From assembly GCF_019510245.1 (NCBI RefSeq), contig NZ_JAEKKT010000154.1, positions 38,640-102,639 on the forward strand: a stretch of 64,000 nt of DNA. Reading direction: 5' to 3'. A model generated the notes under the pieces. The model did no database searches. It was not told the DNA's origin and worked only from the letters and a program-made list of their open reading frames with translations. How positions within the stretch are numbered: position 1 is the first letter of the stretch; each line of letters starts with the position of its first letter. Positions 27,132 to 35,785 of this stretch are shown in pieces. This DNA comes from Streptomyces sp. (GTDB taxonomy: Bacteria; Actinomycetota; Actinomycetes; Streptomycetales; Streptomycetaceae). Made by a program: the position numbers and the translations under genes.

Positions 27132-29420
27132 TCACGACTCATTTGATCGATCATTTTTCCGGAGATCGCTCCGGCCGAGCCGGAAGTCCAGTGCCGTACA
27201 GCGCCTGCCTGCCGACACGGTGCGCACCGCCTGGCCGATCGCCTTGCGCGAACCGACGAGGACGACCAGTTTCCTGGCCCGGGTGACCGCCGTGTAGAGC
27301 AGGTTCCGCTGGAGCATCATCCAGGCCCCGGTGGTGACCGGGATCACCACCGCGGGATATTCACTCCCCTGTGAACGGTGAATGGTCACCGCGTAGGCAT
27401 GCGCCAGTTCGTCCAGTTCGTCGAATTCGTACGGCACCTCTTCATCTTCGTCCGTCAGCACGGTGAGGCGCTGGTCGACCGGGTCGAGCGCGGTGACCAC
27501 GCCCACCGTGCCGTTGAAGACGCCGTTCTCGCCCTTCTCGTAGTTGTTGCGGATCTGCGTGACCTTGTCGCCGACCCGGAACACCCGCCCGCCGAACCGC
27601 TTCTCGGGCAGGTCGGGGCGGGCCGGAGTGATGACCTGCTGCAGCAGACCGTTGAGCGCGCCCGCGCCGGCCGGGCCCCGGTGCATGGGCGTGAGGACCT
27701 GCACGTCCCGCCGCGGGTCGAGCCCGAACCTGGCCGGAACCCGCCGGGCGGCGACGTCGACGGCGAGCTTGCCGGCCTCCTCCGTCTCGTCCTCCACGAA
27801 GAGGAAGAAGTCCTTCATGCCGTCGGTGACGGGGTGCTGCCCCGCGTTGATCCGGTGCGCGTTGATGACCACGCCGGACTGCTGGGCCTGCCGGAACACG
27901 CGCGTGAGGCGCACCGCCGGGATCGGACCGCCCTCGGCGAGCAGGTCCCGCAGCACCTCCCCCGCCCCGACGCTGGGCAGTTGGTCCACATCCCCCACGA
28001 AGAGGAGGTGCGCACCCGGCGGTACGGCCTTGACCAGCTTGTTGGCGAGGAGCAGATCGAGCATGGACGCCTCGTCCACCACCACCAGGTCGGCGTCGAG
28101 CGGCCGGTCCCGGTCGTAGGCCGCGTCCCCGCCCGGCTTCAGCTCCAGCAGCCGGTGGACGGTCGACGCCTCGGCCCCGGTCAGCTCGGCGAGCCGCTTG
28201 GCCGCACGGCCGGTGGGGGCGGCGAGCACCACCTTCGCCTTCTTCGCCCGCGCCAGCTCCACGATCGACCGGACGGTGAACGACTTGCCGCAGCCGGGCC
28301 CGCCGGTGAGCACCGCCACCTTCTCCGTCAGCGCCAGCCTGACGGCGGCCTCCTGCTCGGGGGCGAGCTCGACGCCGGTACGGTCCTTCAGCCAGGCGAG
28401 CGCCTTGTCCCAGGCGACGTCCCTGAACGACGGCATCCGGTCCTCGTCCGTGCGCAGCAGGCGCAGGAGCTGCGAGGCGAGGGCGACCTCGGCCCGGTGG
28501 AAGGGGACCAGGTAGACGGCGGTGACGGGGTCCGCGTCGGGAGCGGGGCCCGGGAGCTTCTCCCGTACGACACCGGGGTCCTCCCCGTCCTCGGGCTGGG
28601 CCGCCAGCTCGGCGAGGCACTCGATGACGAGGCCGGTGTCGACCTGGAGCAGCTTGACCGCGTCCGCGATGAGCCGCTCCTCGGGGAGATAGCAGTGCCC
28701 CTGGTCGGCCGACTGCGACAGCGCGTACTGCAGCCCGGCCTTCACCCGATCCGGACTGTCGTGCGGGATCCCCACCGACTGGGCGATCTTGTCGGCGGTG
28801 AGGAACCCGATGCCCCACACGTCGGCCGCGAGCCGGTACGGCTGGTTCTTCACGACGGAGATCGACGCGTCGCCGTACTTCTTGTAGATCCGCACGGCGA
28901 TCGACGTCGACACCTCGACGGTCTGGAGGAAGAGCATGACCTCCTTGATCGCCTTCTGCTCCTCCCAGGCGTCGGCGATCTTCTTCGTCCGCTTCGGGCC
29001 GAGACCGGGCACCTCGACCAGCCGCTTCGGCTCCTCCTCGATGATCCTCAGGGTGTCCACGCCGAAGTGCTGGGTGATCCGGTCCGCGAAGACCGGCCCG
29101 ATCCCCTTGACGAGCCCCGACCCCAGATAGCGCCGCATCCCCTGCACCGTGGCCGGCAGCACGGTCGTGTAGTTCTCGACGGTGAACTGCTTGCCGTACT
29201 GGGGATGCGACCCCCAACGGCCCTCCATCCGCAGCGACTCCCCCACCTGGGCGCCGAGCAGCGCACCGACGACCGTGAGCAGATCACCGGCACCTCTGCC
29301 GGTGTCGACCCGCGCGACCGTGTACCCGTTCTCCTCGTTCGCGTACGTGATCCGCTCAAGCACGCCTTCGACGGTGGCGAGCCGTCGTTCGCCTGTGGGG
29401 GTTCCCGCCTGGTCAGCCAT
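27132..29420 (-). CDS. recD2: RecD2-type ATP-dependent DNA helicase
   Basis: The 762-residue protein belongs to the RecBCD-independent RecD2/YrrC family of SF1B 5'-3' helicases. An N-terminal OB-like domain (LERITYANEENGYTVARVD) and tandem helix-hairpin-helix segments (GIGPVFADRITQHFG, VPGLGPKRTKKIADAW) precede the helicase core. Core motifs are: I GGPGCGKSFTVRSIV, II VVVDEASMLDL, the VGDVDQLPSVGAGEVL motif, VFRQAQQSG and the C-terminal TIHRSQGSEYPAVV. The open frame runs to 30095, but MADQAGTPTGERR at 29420 is the family start. It should unwind DNA in repair or replication restart. It lies upstream of citrate synthase with a 178-bp gap. Confidence 0.93.
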   Translation of the reverse strand: MADQAGTPTGERRLATVEGVLERITYANEENGYTVARVDTGRGAGDLLTVVGALLGAQVGESLRMEGRWGSHPQYGKQFTVENYTTVLPATVQGMRRYLGSGLVKGIGPVFADRITQHFGVDTLRIIEEEPKRLVEVPGLGPKRTKKIADAWEEQKAIKEVMLFLQTVEVSTSIAVRIYKKYGDASISVVKNQPYRLAADVWGIGFLTADKIAQSVGIPHDSPDRVKAGLQYALSQSADQGHCYLPEERLIADAVKLLQVDTGLVIECLAELAAQPEDGEDPGVVREKLPGPAPDADPVTAVYLVPFHRAEVALASQLLRLLRTDEDRMPSFRDVAWDKALAWLKDRTGVELAPEQEAAVRLALTEKVAVLTGGPGCGKSFTVRSIVELARAKKAKVVLAAPTGRAAKRLAELTGAEASTVHRLLELKPGGDAAYDRDRPLDADLVVVDEASMLDLLLANKLVKAVPPGAHLLFVGDVDQLPSVGAGEVLRDLLAEGGPIPAVRLTRVFRQAQQSGVVINAHRINAGQHPVTDGMKDFFLFVEDETEEAGKLAVDVAARRVPARFGLDPRRDVQVLTPMHRGPAGAGALNGLLQQVITPARPDLPEKRFGGRVFRVGDKVTQIRNNYEKGENGVFNGTVGVVTALDPVDQRLTVLTDEDEEVPYEFDELDELAHAYAVTIHRSQGSEYPAVVIPVTTGAWMMLQRNLLYTAVTRARKLVVLVGSRKAIGQAVRTVSAGRRCTALDFRLGRSDLRKNDRSNES

Positions 29421-29534
29421 GATCCGACGGTACAGGTGGGGTCTGACAGTCCGGGGCGGGGTGTGGATTTCAGGGCGCCGAGAAGACGCAACCCCGGCGG
29501 TGGCGCCACGCGTCATGATGCCGGGAGGTGCGCC

Positions 29535-30209
29535 ATGCGACGGTTCCGACCGGGTGAGATCGCTGTCCGGCGTGACGTGTTCCGCCGGAAGGTGTGGAGC
29601 GCACACGCGTTCCATGTCGTCGAGGACAGCACCGAGGCACTTGTCGTGGGCTGCCGGCCGGGCGCTGACGTGCTGGCCCCGACGACCTGGATCGAGTGGC
29701 TGCTGACCAGAGACGAGGAAGCCAGGATCAGGGCTCTGCCGGGCCTGGCCGACGGCAGCTGGCGGCTCGGCCGCTGGTCGTGGCGCGACACGGCACATCT
29801 GCAATGGGTCCCGCCGGACACATGGTTCAGCGTGAACGCGTTCTACGACGTCTCGGACGGCCACCGGCTGACGCACTGGTACGTCAACTTCCAGCGGCCC
29901 GTGCGGCGCACGGCCCTCGGCTTCGACACCTTCGACCTCCTCCTGGACCTGGTGGTGGCACCCGACCTGTCCCGGTGGGACTGGAAGGACGAGGACGAGT
30001 ACGCCCACGGCCGACGGCTCGGCGTGGTGAGCGAGGCGGATCACCGGGCTGTCGAGCAGGCCCGCGGGCAGGCGGTGGCCGTGATCCAGGAGCATGGCGG
30101 GCCGTTCGCCGCGGAGGCGAACTGGCGGACCTGGCGCCCCGATCCCGACCGGCCGGCTCCGTCACTGCCCGCCGACGCCCCGACATTCGGTCTCGACCGG
30201 GCCCTATGA
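29535..30209 (+). CDS. DUF402 domain protein (FomD / nucleotide phosphatase type)
   Basis: The 224-residue protein has the DUF402 fold: WFSVNAFYDVSDGHRLTHWYVNFQRPVRRT, then FDTFDLLLDLVVAPDLSRWDWKDEDEYAHGRRLG with the Asp/Glu cluster that binds divalent metal in FomD and Ntdp. Those relatives hydrolyse nucleoside di- or triphosphates or CMP-linked phosphonates; the substrate here is not deducible. The ATG at 29535 has GGGAGGTG 5 nt upstream. It is divergent from recD2, with 114 bp between the starts. A long plus-strand frame upstream is only the shadow of recD2. Confidence 0.88.
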   Translation: MRRFRPGEIAVRRDVFRRKVWSAHAFHVVEDSTEALVVGCRPGADVLAPTTWIEWLLTRDEEARIRALPGLADGSWRLGRWSWRDTAHLQWVPPDTWFSVNAFYDVSDGHRLTHWYVNFQRPVRRTALGFDTFDLLLDLVVAPDLSRWDWKDEDEYAHGRRLGVVSEADHRAVEQARGQAVAVIQEHGGPFAAEANWRTWRPDPDRPAPSLPADAPTFGLDRAL

Positions 30210-30266
30210 TCACTCCGCCCCGGCGTCCGCCGCGGCGAAGGGCACCTCCGAGACAGGCCGAAGACG

Positions 30267-30854
30267 ATGACGAGCGCCGCCCGCACGGCTCCCCGGTTCC
30301 TCGCCCGCTCCGCGCAGGCGCTGACGGCGGCGGCGGCCGTGGCGGACGTGTTCCGCGCGGTGGCCCTCCGGGACCACTACCTGCACCCCACGGATGCGTC
30401 CCTGCACAGGTCCGGCCTCATCTCCATGGCCTTCGCCTACCTGATGACCCTCGCGACCGTGCTGTTCCTCGTGTGGCTCGCCCGTTCCCGGCGCAACGCC
30501 CGCGAGTTGGCCCCCGAGGCCGCGGTCCCGAGTACGGGCTGGATGATCGGCGCCTGGTTCATACCGGTGGTCAACCTCTTCGCCCCGCGCCGGGTCGTGC
30601 TCGACATCGGACGCGCCGGCTCCGCGTCCTGGCAGAAGCGGGAGACGACGCTGGTGAATCTGTGGTGGGCCGCCTGGGCCGCGCACGCGCTGGTGGCCTT
30701 GGTGGCCGGCCGAGTCGCCCCCGGCTCGATGCCCTGCCTCGTGGTGACGGAGACGCTCATGCTCGCGGCGGCCGTGCTGGCGGGGCTGGTCATCGAGCGC
30801 GTCACGGCGCTGCAGGGTACGGCGCCCGGCGTCCAGGTGAGCCTGCGTACTTGA
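30267..30854 (+). CDS. DUF4328 domain-containing membrane protein
   Basis: The 195-residue membrane protein has about four helices (residues 18-35, 52-75, 95-115 with the FIPVVNLFAPRRVV turn, and 130-185). The motif GWMIGAWFIPVVNLFAPRRV is the DUF4328 hallmark common in Streptomyces, usually in proteins of unknown role. The start ATG lies 57 bp after the DUF402 gene. Its 3' end overlaps the convergent DUF397 gene by 53 bp. Confidence 0.88.
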   Translation: MTSAARTAPRFLARSAQALTAAAAVADVFRAVALRDHYLHPTDASLHRSGLISMAFAYLMTLATVLFLVWLARSRRNARELAPEAAVPSTGWMIGAWFIPVVNLFAPRRVVLDIGRAGSASWQKRETTLVNLWWAAWAAHALVALVAGRVAPGSMPCLVVTETLMLAAAVLAGLVIERVTALQGTAPGVQVSLRT

Positions 30855-31017
30855 TCTCCGCAACAAAAGCGGCGAAGGCTCCCGCCGGGAAGGTGAGGGT
30901 GGCGCGGGTGGGGGCTTTGGAGTCGCGGACGGCTGTGTGGGTGGGGGTGGTGGCTATCTCGACGCAGTTGTTGCCGTCCCCCTCGCCGGAGTAGGACGAC
31001 TTCCGCCAGTTGTCCAT
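30802..31017 (-). CDS. DUF397 domain-containing small protein
   Basis: The 71-residue protein begins with the DUF397 signature WRKSSYSGEGDGNNCVEIA and continues with AVRDSKAP and FPAGAFAAFVAEIK. DUF397 proteins pair with XRE/DUF5753 regulators in Streptomyces; WhiJ-type systems affect development. The exact molecular role is unknown. It follows the XRE gene by 6 nt and is clearly in the same operon. Its C-terminal 16 residues are read from the strand opposite the end of the DUF4328 gene, an unusual convergent coding overlap. A shorter end would be more typical for the family. Confidence 0.9.
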   Translation of the reverse strand: MDNWRKSSYSGEGDGNNCVEIATTPTHTAVRDSKAPTRATLTFPAGAFAAFVAEIKYAGSPGRRAPYPAAP

Positions 31018-31023
31018 GGGGCC

Positions 31024-31863
31024 TCACAGCTCTTTCAGCAGCCGATTGATGAAGTCGCGCGACCGATCCGGTTCGAGCGATACGCCCTCCACTTTATGGA
31101 AGCGTGTTCGATAGGTGTTGAGCTGGGCCTCGGAATCAAGGAAGACCGAGCCATGGGGGGCGTCGCGCGAGACCGTGTCCAGCTTGGGCACGGGTCCGCC
31201 CACGTACGTCATCGTGCTTGACGCCACAGCGAAGTCATCCAGGTCAAAGGGGATGATCCGCAAGGTGATGCGATCCGATTCGGACAGCTCCAGGAGCCGG
31301 ATGAGTTGAGCCCGCGCGGCGGCACGGTCACCGACCCGGATGCGCAGTGCAGCCTCGTGGAGCACGATCTCGTGCGGGAAGTCGACCTTGGTCTGGCGTG
31401 CCATTCGGTGGCTGACACGCAACTCAAGTTCCTCGCGTGTCAGTTCCGGGAGCCGGGACGAAAAGACCGCGCGAGCGTACTCCTCCGTCTGAAGCAGGCC
31501 CGGCACATACAAGATGGCCACATCTTTCTGGAACGCAGCATGGTGGTCGAGTTCCGACAGGTCCATGAACGAGGTGGGCAGGAGGCCCCGGTACTCCTCC
31601 CACCAGCCCTGCGTCCGATCAGTGGCCATTCCCACCAGGGCCTCGATGAACTCCACATCCGTACATGCGTAATGGGACGCCAGTCGGCGCACCCGTTCCT
31701 CGCTCACGCCCGTGAGACCCAGCTCGATATGACTGATCTGGACCCTGTTCGCTCCGAGAAGGGCGGCCGCCTGCGCACCGGTCAAGCCGGCCGCCTCTCG
31801 GAGCCTGCGCAGCTCAACTCCCAGGCGCACCTGACGAGCTGTCGGCTCACGCCTCTGGACCAT
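31024..31863 (-). CDS. XRE-family regulator with DUF5753 domain
   Basis: The 279-residue protein has an N-terminal helix-turn-helix (residues about 13-70, GLTGAQAAALLGANRVQISHIELGLTGVSEERV). The DUF5753 ligand-like domain follows (WWEEYRGLLPTSFMDLSELDHHAAFQKDVAILYVPGLLQTEEYARAV, a family landmark, to the end). It is part of the large WhiJ-like regulator family of Streptomyces. It forms an operon with the DUF397 gene and is divergent from an anti-sigma-like ATPase, the usual three-gene locus. A palindrome GGGTAA-4-TTACCC lies in the divergent promoter region and is the likely binding site. Confidence 0.93.
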   Translation of the reverse strand: MVQRREPTARQVRLGVELRRLREAAGLTGAQAAALLGANRVQISHIELGLTGVSEERVRRLASHYACTDVEFIEALVGMATDRTQGWWEEYRGLLPTSFMDLSELDHHAAFQKDVAILYVPGLLQTEEYARAVFSSRLPELTREELELRVSHRMARQTKVDFPHEIVLHEAALRIRVGDRAAARAQLIRLLELSESDRITLRIIPFDLDDFAVASSTMTYVGGPVPKLDTVSRDAPHGSVFLDSEAQLNTYRTRFHKVEGVSLEPDRSRDFINRLLKEL

Positions 31864-31910
31864 GAGTTGCTCTCCTCTTTCGGGGGCCGATCTCCCGATC
31901 AGCTTGCCAC

Positions 31911-31926
31911 GGGTAATAAGTTACCC
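31911..31926. promoter_or_regulatory. candidate operator of the XRE regulator
   Basis: GGGTAA, TAAG, TTACCC: a perfect 6-bp-arm palindrome 48 bp upstream of the XRE start and 118 bp upstream of the divergent ATPase start. It is the only clear palindrome in the shared promoter region. Confidence 0.6.
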
Positions 31927-32043
31927 CTACCGTCAGTGACGCAATGCACACGCAGCGGAAGTGCACCGCCCCGTCCTGCCGCGACGGGTGCGGCAACGCC
32001 ACCGTGCGTGGAAGTCCCTCACCACCACCGGAGTTGATGACGC

Positions 32044-32448
32044 ATGCCCGAAGGCTGGGAGTACACGCTCACCATCCCCAACGACCTCCGCGCCGTCACC
32101 GTCAGCCGTCACACGTTGAGGCTGGTCCTCACTGCGCATGGGCTCGCCCACTTCCTCGACGTCGCCGAACTCCTCGCCACGGAGCTGGTGTCCAACGCCG
32201 TACGGCATACGAAAGGCCCCGCCGCACTGCGTATCCGATGGGCGCCGCCCGGCACCCTCCGGATCGGCGCGTGGGACGCGGACCCCGAACCGCCCGAGCC
32301 ACCGGTGCCGTTGGAGCGGCTCGGGGAGGTGGAGGAGGGGCGGGGGCTGGCGCTGGTGCGGGCCTGTTCGGATCTGTGGGGCTGGCAGCCGCTGTCGAGG
32401 TTCGGTAATCGGGGGAAGTACGTGTGGTGCGAGTTGGCCGCTGCGTAG
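32044..32448 (+). CDS. RsbW-like ATP-binding (HATPase_c) protein
   Basis: The 134-residue GHKL ATPase domain has an N-box ELLATELVSNAVRH and a G1-like box LRIGAWDADPEPP. The C-terminal segment GRGLALVRACSDLWGWQP completes the fold seen in anti-sigma factor kinases. Such single-domain proteins can bind sigma or anti-anti-sigma factors. It is divergent from the XRE/DUF397 pair, matching the common WhiJ-type three-gene locus. The ATG start has CGGAG about 10 nt upstream. No sigma-factor gene is adjacent, so the partner is unknown. Confidence 0.9.
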   Translation: MPEGWEYTLTIPNDLRAVTVSRHTLRLVLTAHGLAHFLDVAELLATELVSNAVRHTKGPAALRIRWAPPGTLRIGAWDADPEPPEPPVPLERLGEVEEGRGLALVRACSDLWGWQPLSRFGNRGKYVWCELAAA

Positions 32449-32476
32449 GCACACGAGGGCCCGTAAGGTCACCGGC

Positions 32477-32842
32477 ATGTCTATACGTCTCCGTATGCGT
32501 CAAGCGCTGCCCGAAGCGATGCGTGCCCGTGACAAGGTCGCGGTGAGTGCCCTGCGCGCGACCCTCGCCGCACTGGACAACGCCGAGGCGGTGCCCGTGG
32601 GCGAGACGGAGCTGCGGGGCCTGGCCCTGGAGGCGTCGCCGGTCGGCGCCGGGGCCACCGAGGCGGCCCGGCGTGAGCTGAACGAGCGCGACGTGGTGCG
32701 TGTCGTACGGGCGGAGGCAGACGAACGGCTGGAGGCCGCGGCGCAGTTGACCGCGCCGGCGCACGCCGACCGGGCCGAGCGGCTGCGCGCGGAGGCCGCC
32801 GTGCTGCTTCGCTTCGTCGACGGGACCGCACGGGACTGCTGA
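32477..32842 (+). CDS. GatB/YqeY-like small helical protein
   Basis: The 121-residue helical protein begins MSIRLRMRQALPEAMRARDKVAVSALRATLAALDNAEAV, which resembles the first helices of YqeY (GatB/YqeY tail domain). The second half (ELNERDVVRVVRAEADERLEAA to the end) keeps the YqeY spacing of helices. YqeY-like domains are linked to tRNA amidotransferase but have no known reaction on their own. It lies 28 bp after the ATPase gene and may be co-transcribed. The family assignment is probable, not certain. Confidence 0.75.
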   Translation: MSIRLRMRQALPEAMRARDKVAVSALRATLAALDNAEAVPVGETELRGLALEASPVGAGATEAARRELNERDVVRVVRAEADERLEAAAQLTAPAHADRAERLRAEAAVLLRFVDGTARDC

Positions 32843-32963
32843 GCACTCGCGGAGGGACGTACGACGATCGTGTCGACGTCGATCCGCGCGGTGATCCCGG
32901 ACTTGCCGGACGGGCGGCGAGGCCCCGTAGGCTGAGCCCCCGTCCGCACCGTCAGGGGGAATA

Positions 32964-33359
32964 GTGACCAGTAGGTTCACGGAGTTGGTCGTCGACTGCC
33001 ACGATCCCGAGCGGCTCGCGGCCTTCTGGTGCGCGGTCCTGGACTTCAAGGTGATCGACCGGAGCGAGGGCAAGGTCGAGATCGGCTCCTGGGTACCGAC
33101 CGTCGAGGAGGTCCGGGCCCGCCAGATGCCGCCCACCCTGCTGTTCATCCAGGTGCCCGAGGGCAAGACCGTGAAGAACCGGCTCCACCTCGACGTCAGC
33201 CCGGTCGACGGCAGCACCGACGACGAGGTGGCCAGGCTGCTCGGCCTCGGCGCCGCCAAGGTGGACGTGGGCCAGGGACCAGACCGGAACTGGGTGGTCA
33301 TGGCCGATCCTGAGGGCAACGAGTTCGACGTTGTGCGCACCCTGGCACCGTCGAACTAG
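32964..33359 (+). CDS. VOC family (glyoxalase-like) protein
   Basis: The 131-residue protein is one pair of beta-alpha-beta-beta-beta modules of the vicinal-oxygen-chelate fold. It starts with ELVVDCHDPERLAAFWCAVLDF and ends with WVVMADPEGNEFDVVR, the usual boundary motifs. Members bind a metal and small ligands (dioxygenases, bleomycin-resistance and glyoxalase types); the substrate is not deducible. The GTG start is preceded by CAGGGGGA. It is the first of several VOC genes between 33 and 37 kb. Confidence 0.88.
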   Translation: MTSRFTELVVDCHDPERLAAFWCAVLDFKVIDRSEGKVEIGSWVPTVEEVRARQMPPTLLFIQVPEGKTVKNRLHLDVSPVDGSTDDEVARLLGLGAAKVDVGQGPDRNWVVMADPEGNEFDVVRTLAPSN

Positions 33360-33529
33360 TTTCTTACTTACAGAGCTTGACGGTTCGCCGGATGGCGCCC
33401 CCTGCTCCTGGGGCTGAGAGCGCCCCGACGTTGTGTGTCTTGCGATTCCGGCGACGGCTCAATCCGGTGGCCGCCTCCTTCGCAACGTCCCGGACCGGAT
33501 GAAGATGCCGAGCTCGGAGATGCGCAGGG

Positions 33530-33956
33530 ATGACCAGTCAGCTGTTCGCGATCTGTTTCAACGCCGACCGGGCCGTCGGATCTGGCGCGGTTCTGGTCCG
33601 GGGTCCTGGGCTGGGAACTTGGCGACGGTCCGGACGGCGACGCCGCGATCCTGCCCCCTGACGCCGCCGGGTTCCGCATCCGTTTCCTATCGGGCCAGGA
33701 GCCGAAGACCGGGCAGAACCGGGCGCACTTCGACCCGACGAGCACCTCCCCGGAGGAGCAGCGGCGGACGGTGGCGAGGGCGCTGGCGCTCGGCGGGAGA
33801 GACATCGACGTGGGACAGCTCCCGGAAGAGGGGCATGTCGTGCTCGCCGATCCGGACGGCAACGAGTTCTGCGTCATCGAGGCGGGCAACACGTTCCTCG
33901 CCGACACCGGCTTCATCGGAGCGCTGGCCTGCGACGGTACGCAGGAGGTGGGCTAC
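33530..33956 (+). pseudogene. VOC protein gene, 5' part (frameshifted, cut by an IS)
   Basis: This is the first part of a two-domain VOC gene. The ATG at 33530 reads MTSQLFAICFNADR and then loses frame: one extra G in the run at 33570-33572. Removing it gives PSDLARFWSGVLGWELGDGP and an open frame to codon TAC at 33954-33956 (QEVGY). There an IS200/IS605 element starts; the gene resumes at 35847 with FWSEALRW. Joined and corrected, the gene is 240 codons long and ends at 36143. The family usually carries a second domain that begins with a YFWSxALGWPLVW-like block, which supports the join. The G could be a sequence error; the IS is not. Confidence 0.85.
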
Positions 33957-33964
33957 CGGAATTC

Positions 33965-34005
33965 ATTCGCACTGCATCGGCCTTAAGGCCGGTGGTGAAG
34001 CGAAT
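33965..34005. repeat. left-end hairpin of the IS200/IS605 element
   Basis: ATTCGC (33965-33970) pairs with GCGAAT (34000-34005) around a perfect inner palindrome CGGCCTTAAGGCCG (33978-33991). It starts 8 bp inside the left border. Such imperfect hairpins are the strand-recognition sites of TnpA. Confidence 0.7.
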
Positions 34006-34118
34006 CTGATGGTGGCGATGGGGGGCGTCGCGGACTCAGGTCCGGCGGAGCGGGACATCGCAGTACTTCGCCTGCGGGCGGAGCGTTGGAGGGCCGGTCC
34101 CGGCGGAGCCGGGGGTAC

Positions 34119-34536
34119 TCACACCGGCCGGTTCTGCTGTTCGATGTACTGCCCGACCGCGGAGAGCGGGGCGCCGCCAACGGTTCCGGCGAAGTAGGAC
34201 CCGGACCTGAGTTTGTTGGCCCGTCAGTAGTGGCGCACCAGATCGGGGAACTCATGGCGTAGACAGCAGGAGGAGACGCCCTTGAGGGAGTTGACCAGTT
34301 TGGTCACGGGCGACCTTGGGCGGGAAGTCCACCCGCAGGTGGACGTGGTTGTTCCCTCCGTTGAACTCCAACAGGTCGCAATCGAAGTCCGTGCACACCG
34401 ACCGCATGATCTCCCCCATGCGTCTCAAGTGGGCACCGGTGAACACCTTGTGCCTGAACTCGGTGACGAAGAGCAAGTGCACATGCATCAGGAAAGCACA
34501 GTGACGACCAGTTCTGGTCTCCTGCATCTCACCCAT
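34119..34536 (-). pseudogene. tnpA: TnpA (IS200-type Y1 transposase), frameshifted and stop-interrupted
   Basis: The start at 34536 (MGEMQETRTGRHCAF) is followed by the family core VFTGAHLRRMGEIMRSVC and the HUH motif HVH in NGGNNHVHLRVDFPPKVA. One extra base near 34306-34308 then shifts the frame. Corrected, it reads VTKLVNSLKGVSSCCLRHEF and meets a TGA at 34224-34226. Beyond this stop the same frame continues for 34 codons with FAGTVGGAPLSAVGQYIEQQ, which holds the catalytic Tyr. Two lesions therefore separate the His and Tyr parts, and the protein cannot act as transposase. It starts 16 bp from tnpB and is divergent from it. Confidence 0.9.
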
Positions 34537-34552
34537 AACCCAGGTACGTAGG

Positions 34553-35785
34553 GTGACGGCCATGCAGCTCAGGTACAGCTTCCGCCTGTACCCGGACAAC
34601 GGCCAGAAGACCTCGTTGGCCAAGGCGTTCGGGTGCGCCCGCGTCGTGTTCAACGACGCGGTCCGCGCCCGCGAGGACGCCCGCGCCGCGGGACAGTCAC
34701 CGCCGACGGCAGGTCAACTGTCCACCCGTCTGATCACGGAGGCGAAACGGACGCCGGAGCGGTCCTGGCTGGCTGAGGTGTCCGTGGTGGTGCTCCAGCA
34801 GTCCCTGCGGGACGCCGAGACCGCGTACCGCAACTTCTTCGCCTCCCTCAAGGGAACCCGCAAGGGACCGAAGGTGGGCCTACCCCGCTTCAAGTCCCGC
34901 AAGGACGCCCGGCAGTCGGTCCGGTTCACCGCCAACGCCCGCTGGAACATCACCCCCGGCGGCCGCCTGAACCTGCCGAAGGTCGGTGCGGTCAAGGTGA
35001 AATGGTCCCGCACGCTGCCCGCCGCCCCCACCTCCGTCACCGTCGTCAAGGACCCGGCCGGCCGGTATTTCGCCTCCTTCGTCATCGACACCGACCCCGC
35101 CGCCGACCGGGCGCGGATGCTGGAGACCGACCGCACCATCGGCATCGACCTCGGCCTCACCCACTTTGCCGTCCTGTCCGACGGCACGAAGATCGCCTCC
35201 CCGCGCTTTTTGCGGCGCGCGGAGAAGAAACTGAAGAAGGCCCAGCGGGAGCTGTCCCGCAAGCAGAAGGGATCGAAGAACCGGGCCAAATCCCGCCTCA
35301 AGGTCGCCCGCGCCCACGCCAAGGTCACCGACGCGCGCCGTGAGTTCCACCACCGGCTCTCCACGAAGCTGATCTCCGAGAACCAGGGGATCGCCGTGGA
35401 GGATCTGTCGGTGAAGGCGCTGGCCAGCACGAGGCTGGCCAAGTCCGTGCACGACGCAGGATGGGCATCCTTCCTCAGCATGCTGCAGTACAAGGCAGAA
35501 CGGTACGGCCGCACCCTGGTCAGGATCGGCAGGTTCGAGCCGACCTCCCAGACCTGCTCCACCTGCGGCGCCAAGGACGGGCCCAAACCCCTGAACGTCC
35601 GGGATTGGACCTGCAGCGCCTGCGGCGCCACCCACGACCGGGACCACAACGCCGCGATCAACGTCAAACAGGCCGCCGGACTGGCGGTATCGGCCTGCGG
35701 AGCGCCGGTAAGACCAGGAGTAATCCCGGCACAGCGCGAAGAAACAGGAAGCCACGGATTCCCGACCGAACCCCGTGCCGCGTAG
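34553..35785 (+). CDS. tnpB: RNA-guided endonuclease TnpB
   Basis: The 410-residue (407 from ATG 34562) protein is a complete TnpB, the ancestor of Cas12. It has an N-terminal RNA-binding region (YSFRLYPDNGQKTSLAKAFGCARVVFN) and a RuvC-like nuclease: Asp in IGIDLGLTHFAV, Glu in GIAVEDLSVKAL, Asp in THDRDHNAAINV. A four-Cys zinc finger (CSTCGAKDG, CSACGATHD) lies between the last two. All catalytic residues are present. TnpB uses an omega-RNA made from the right end of its element to cut empty donor sites and so maintain the IS. Its 3' end overlaps the right-end hairpin region. Confidence 0.93.
   Translation: MTAMQLRYSFRLYPDNGQKTSLAKAFGCARVVFNDAVRAREDARAAGQSPPTAGQLSTRLITEAKRTPERSWLAEVSVVVLQQSLRDAETAYRNFFASLKGTRKGPKVGLPRFKSRKDARQSVRFTANARWNITPGGRLNLPKVGAVKVKWSRTLPAAPTSVTVVKDPAGRYFASFVIDTDPAADRARMLETDRTIGIDLGLTHFAVLSDGTKIASPRFLRRAEKKLKKAQRELSRKQKGSKNRAKSRLKVARAHAKVTDARREFHHRLSTKLISENQGIAVEDLSVKALASTRLAKSVHDAGWASFLSMLQYKAERYGRTLVRIGRFEPTSQTCSTCGAKDGPKPLNVRDWTCSACGATHDRDHNAAINVKQAAGLAVSACGAPVRPGVIPAQREETGSHGFPTEPRAA

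Noticed and set aside
27378..30209. 943-codon plus-strand frame over recD2
   Set aside because: Only the end (29535-30209) has a ribosome site and a domain (DUF402); the rest is antisense of the helicase.
33987..34118. Possible gene between the VOC part and tnpA
   Set aside because: It is the left end of the IS, explained by the split host gene; frames there have no domain.
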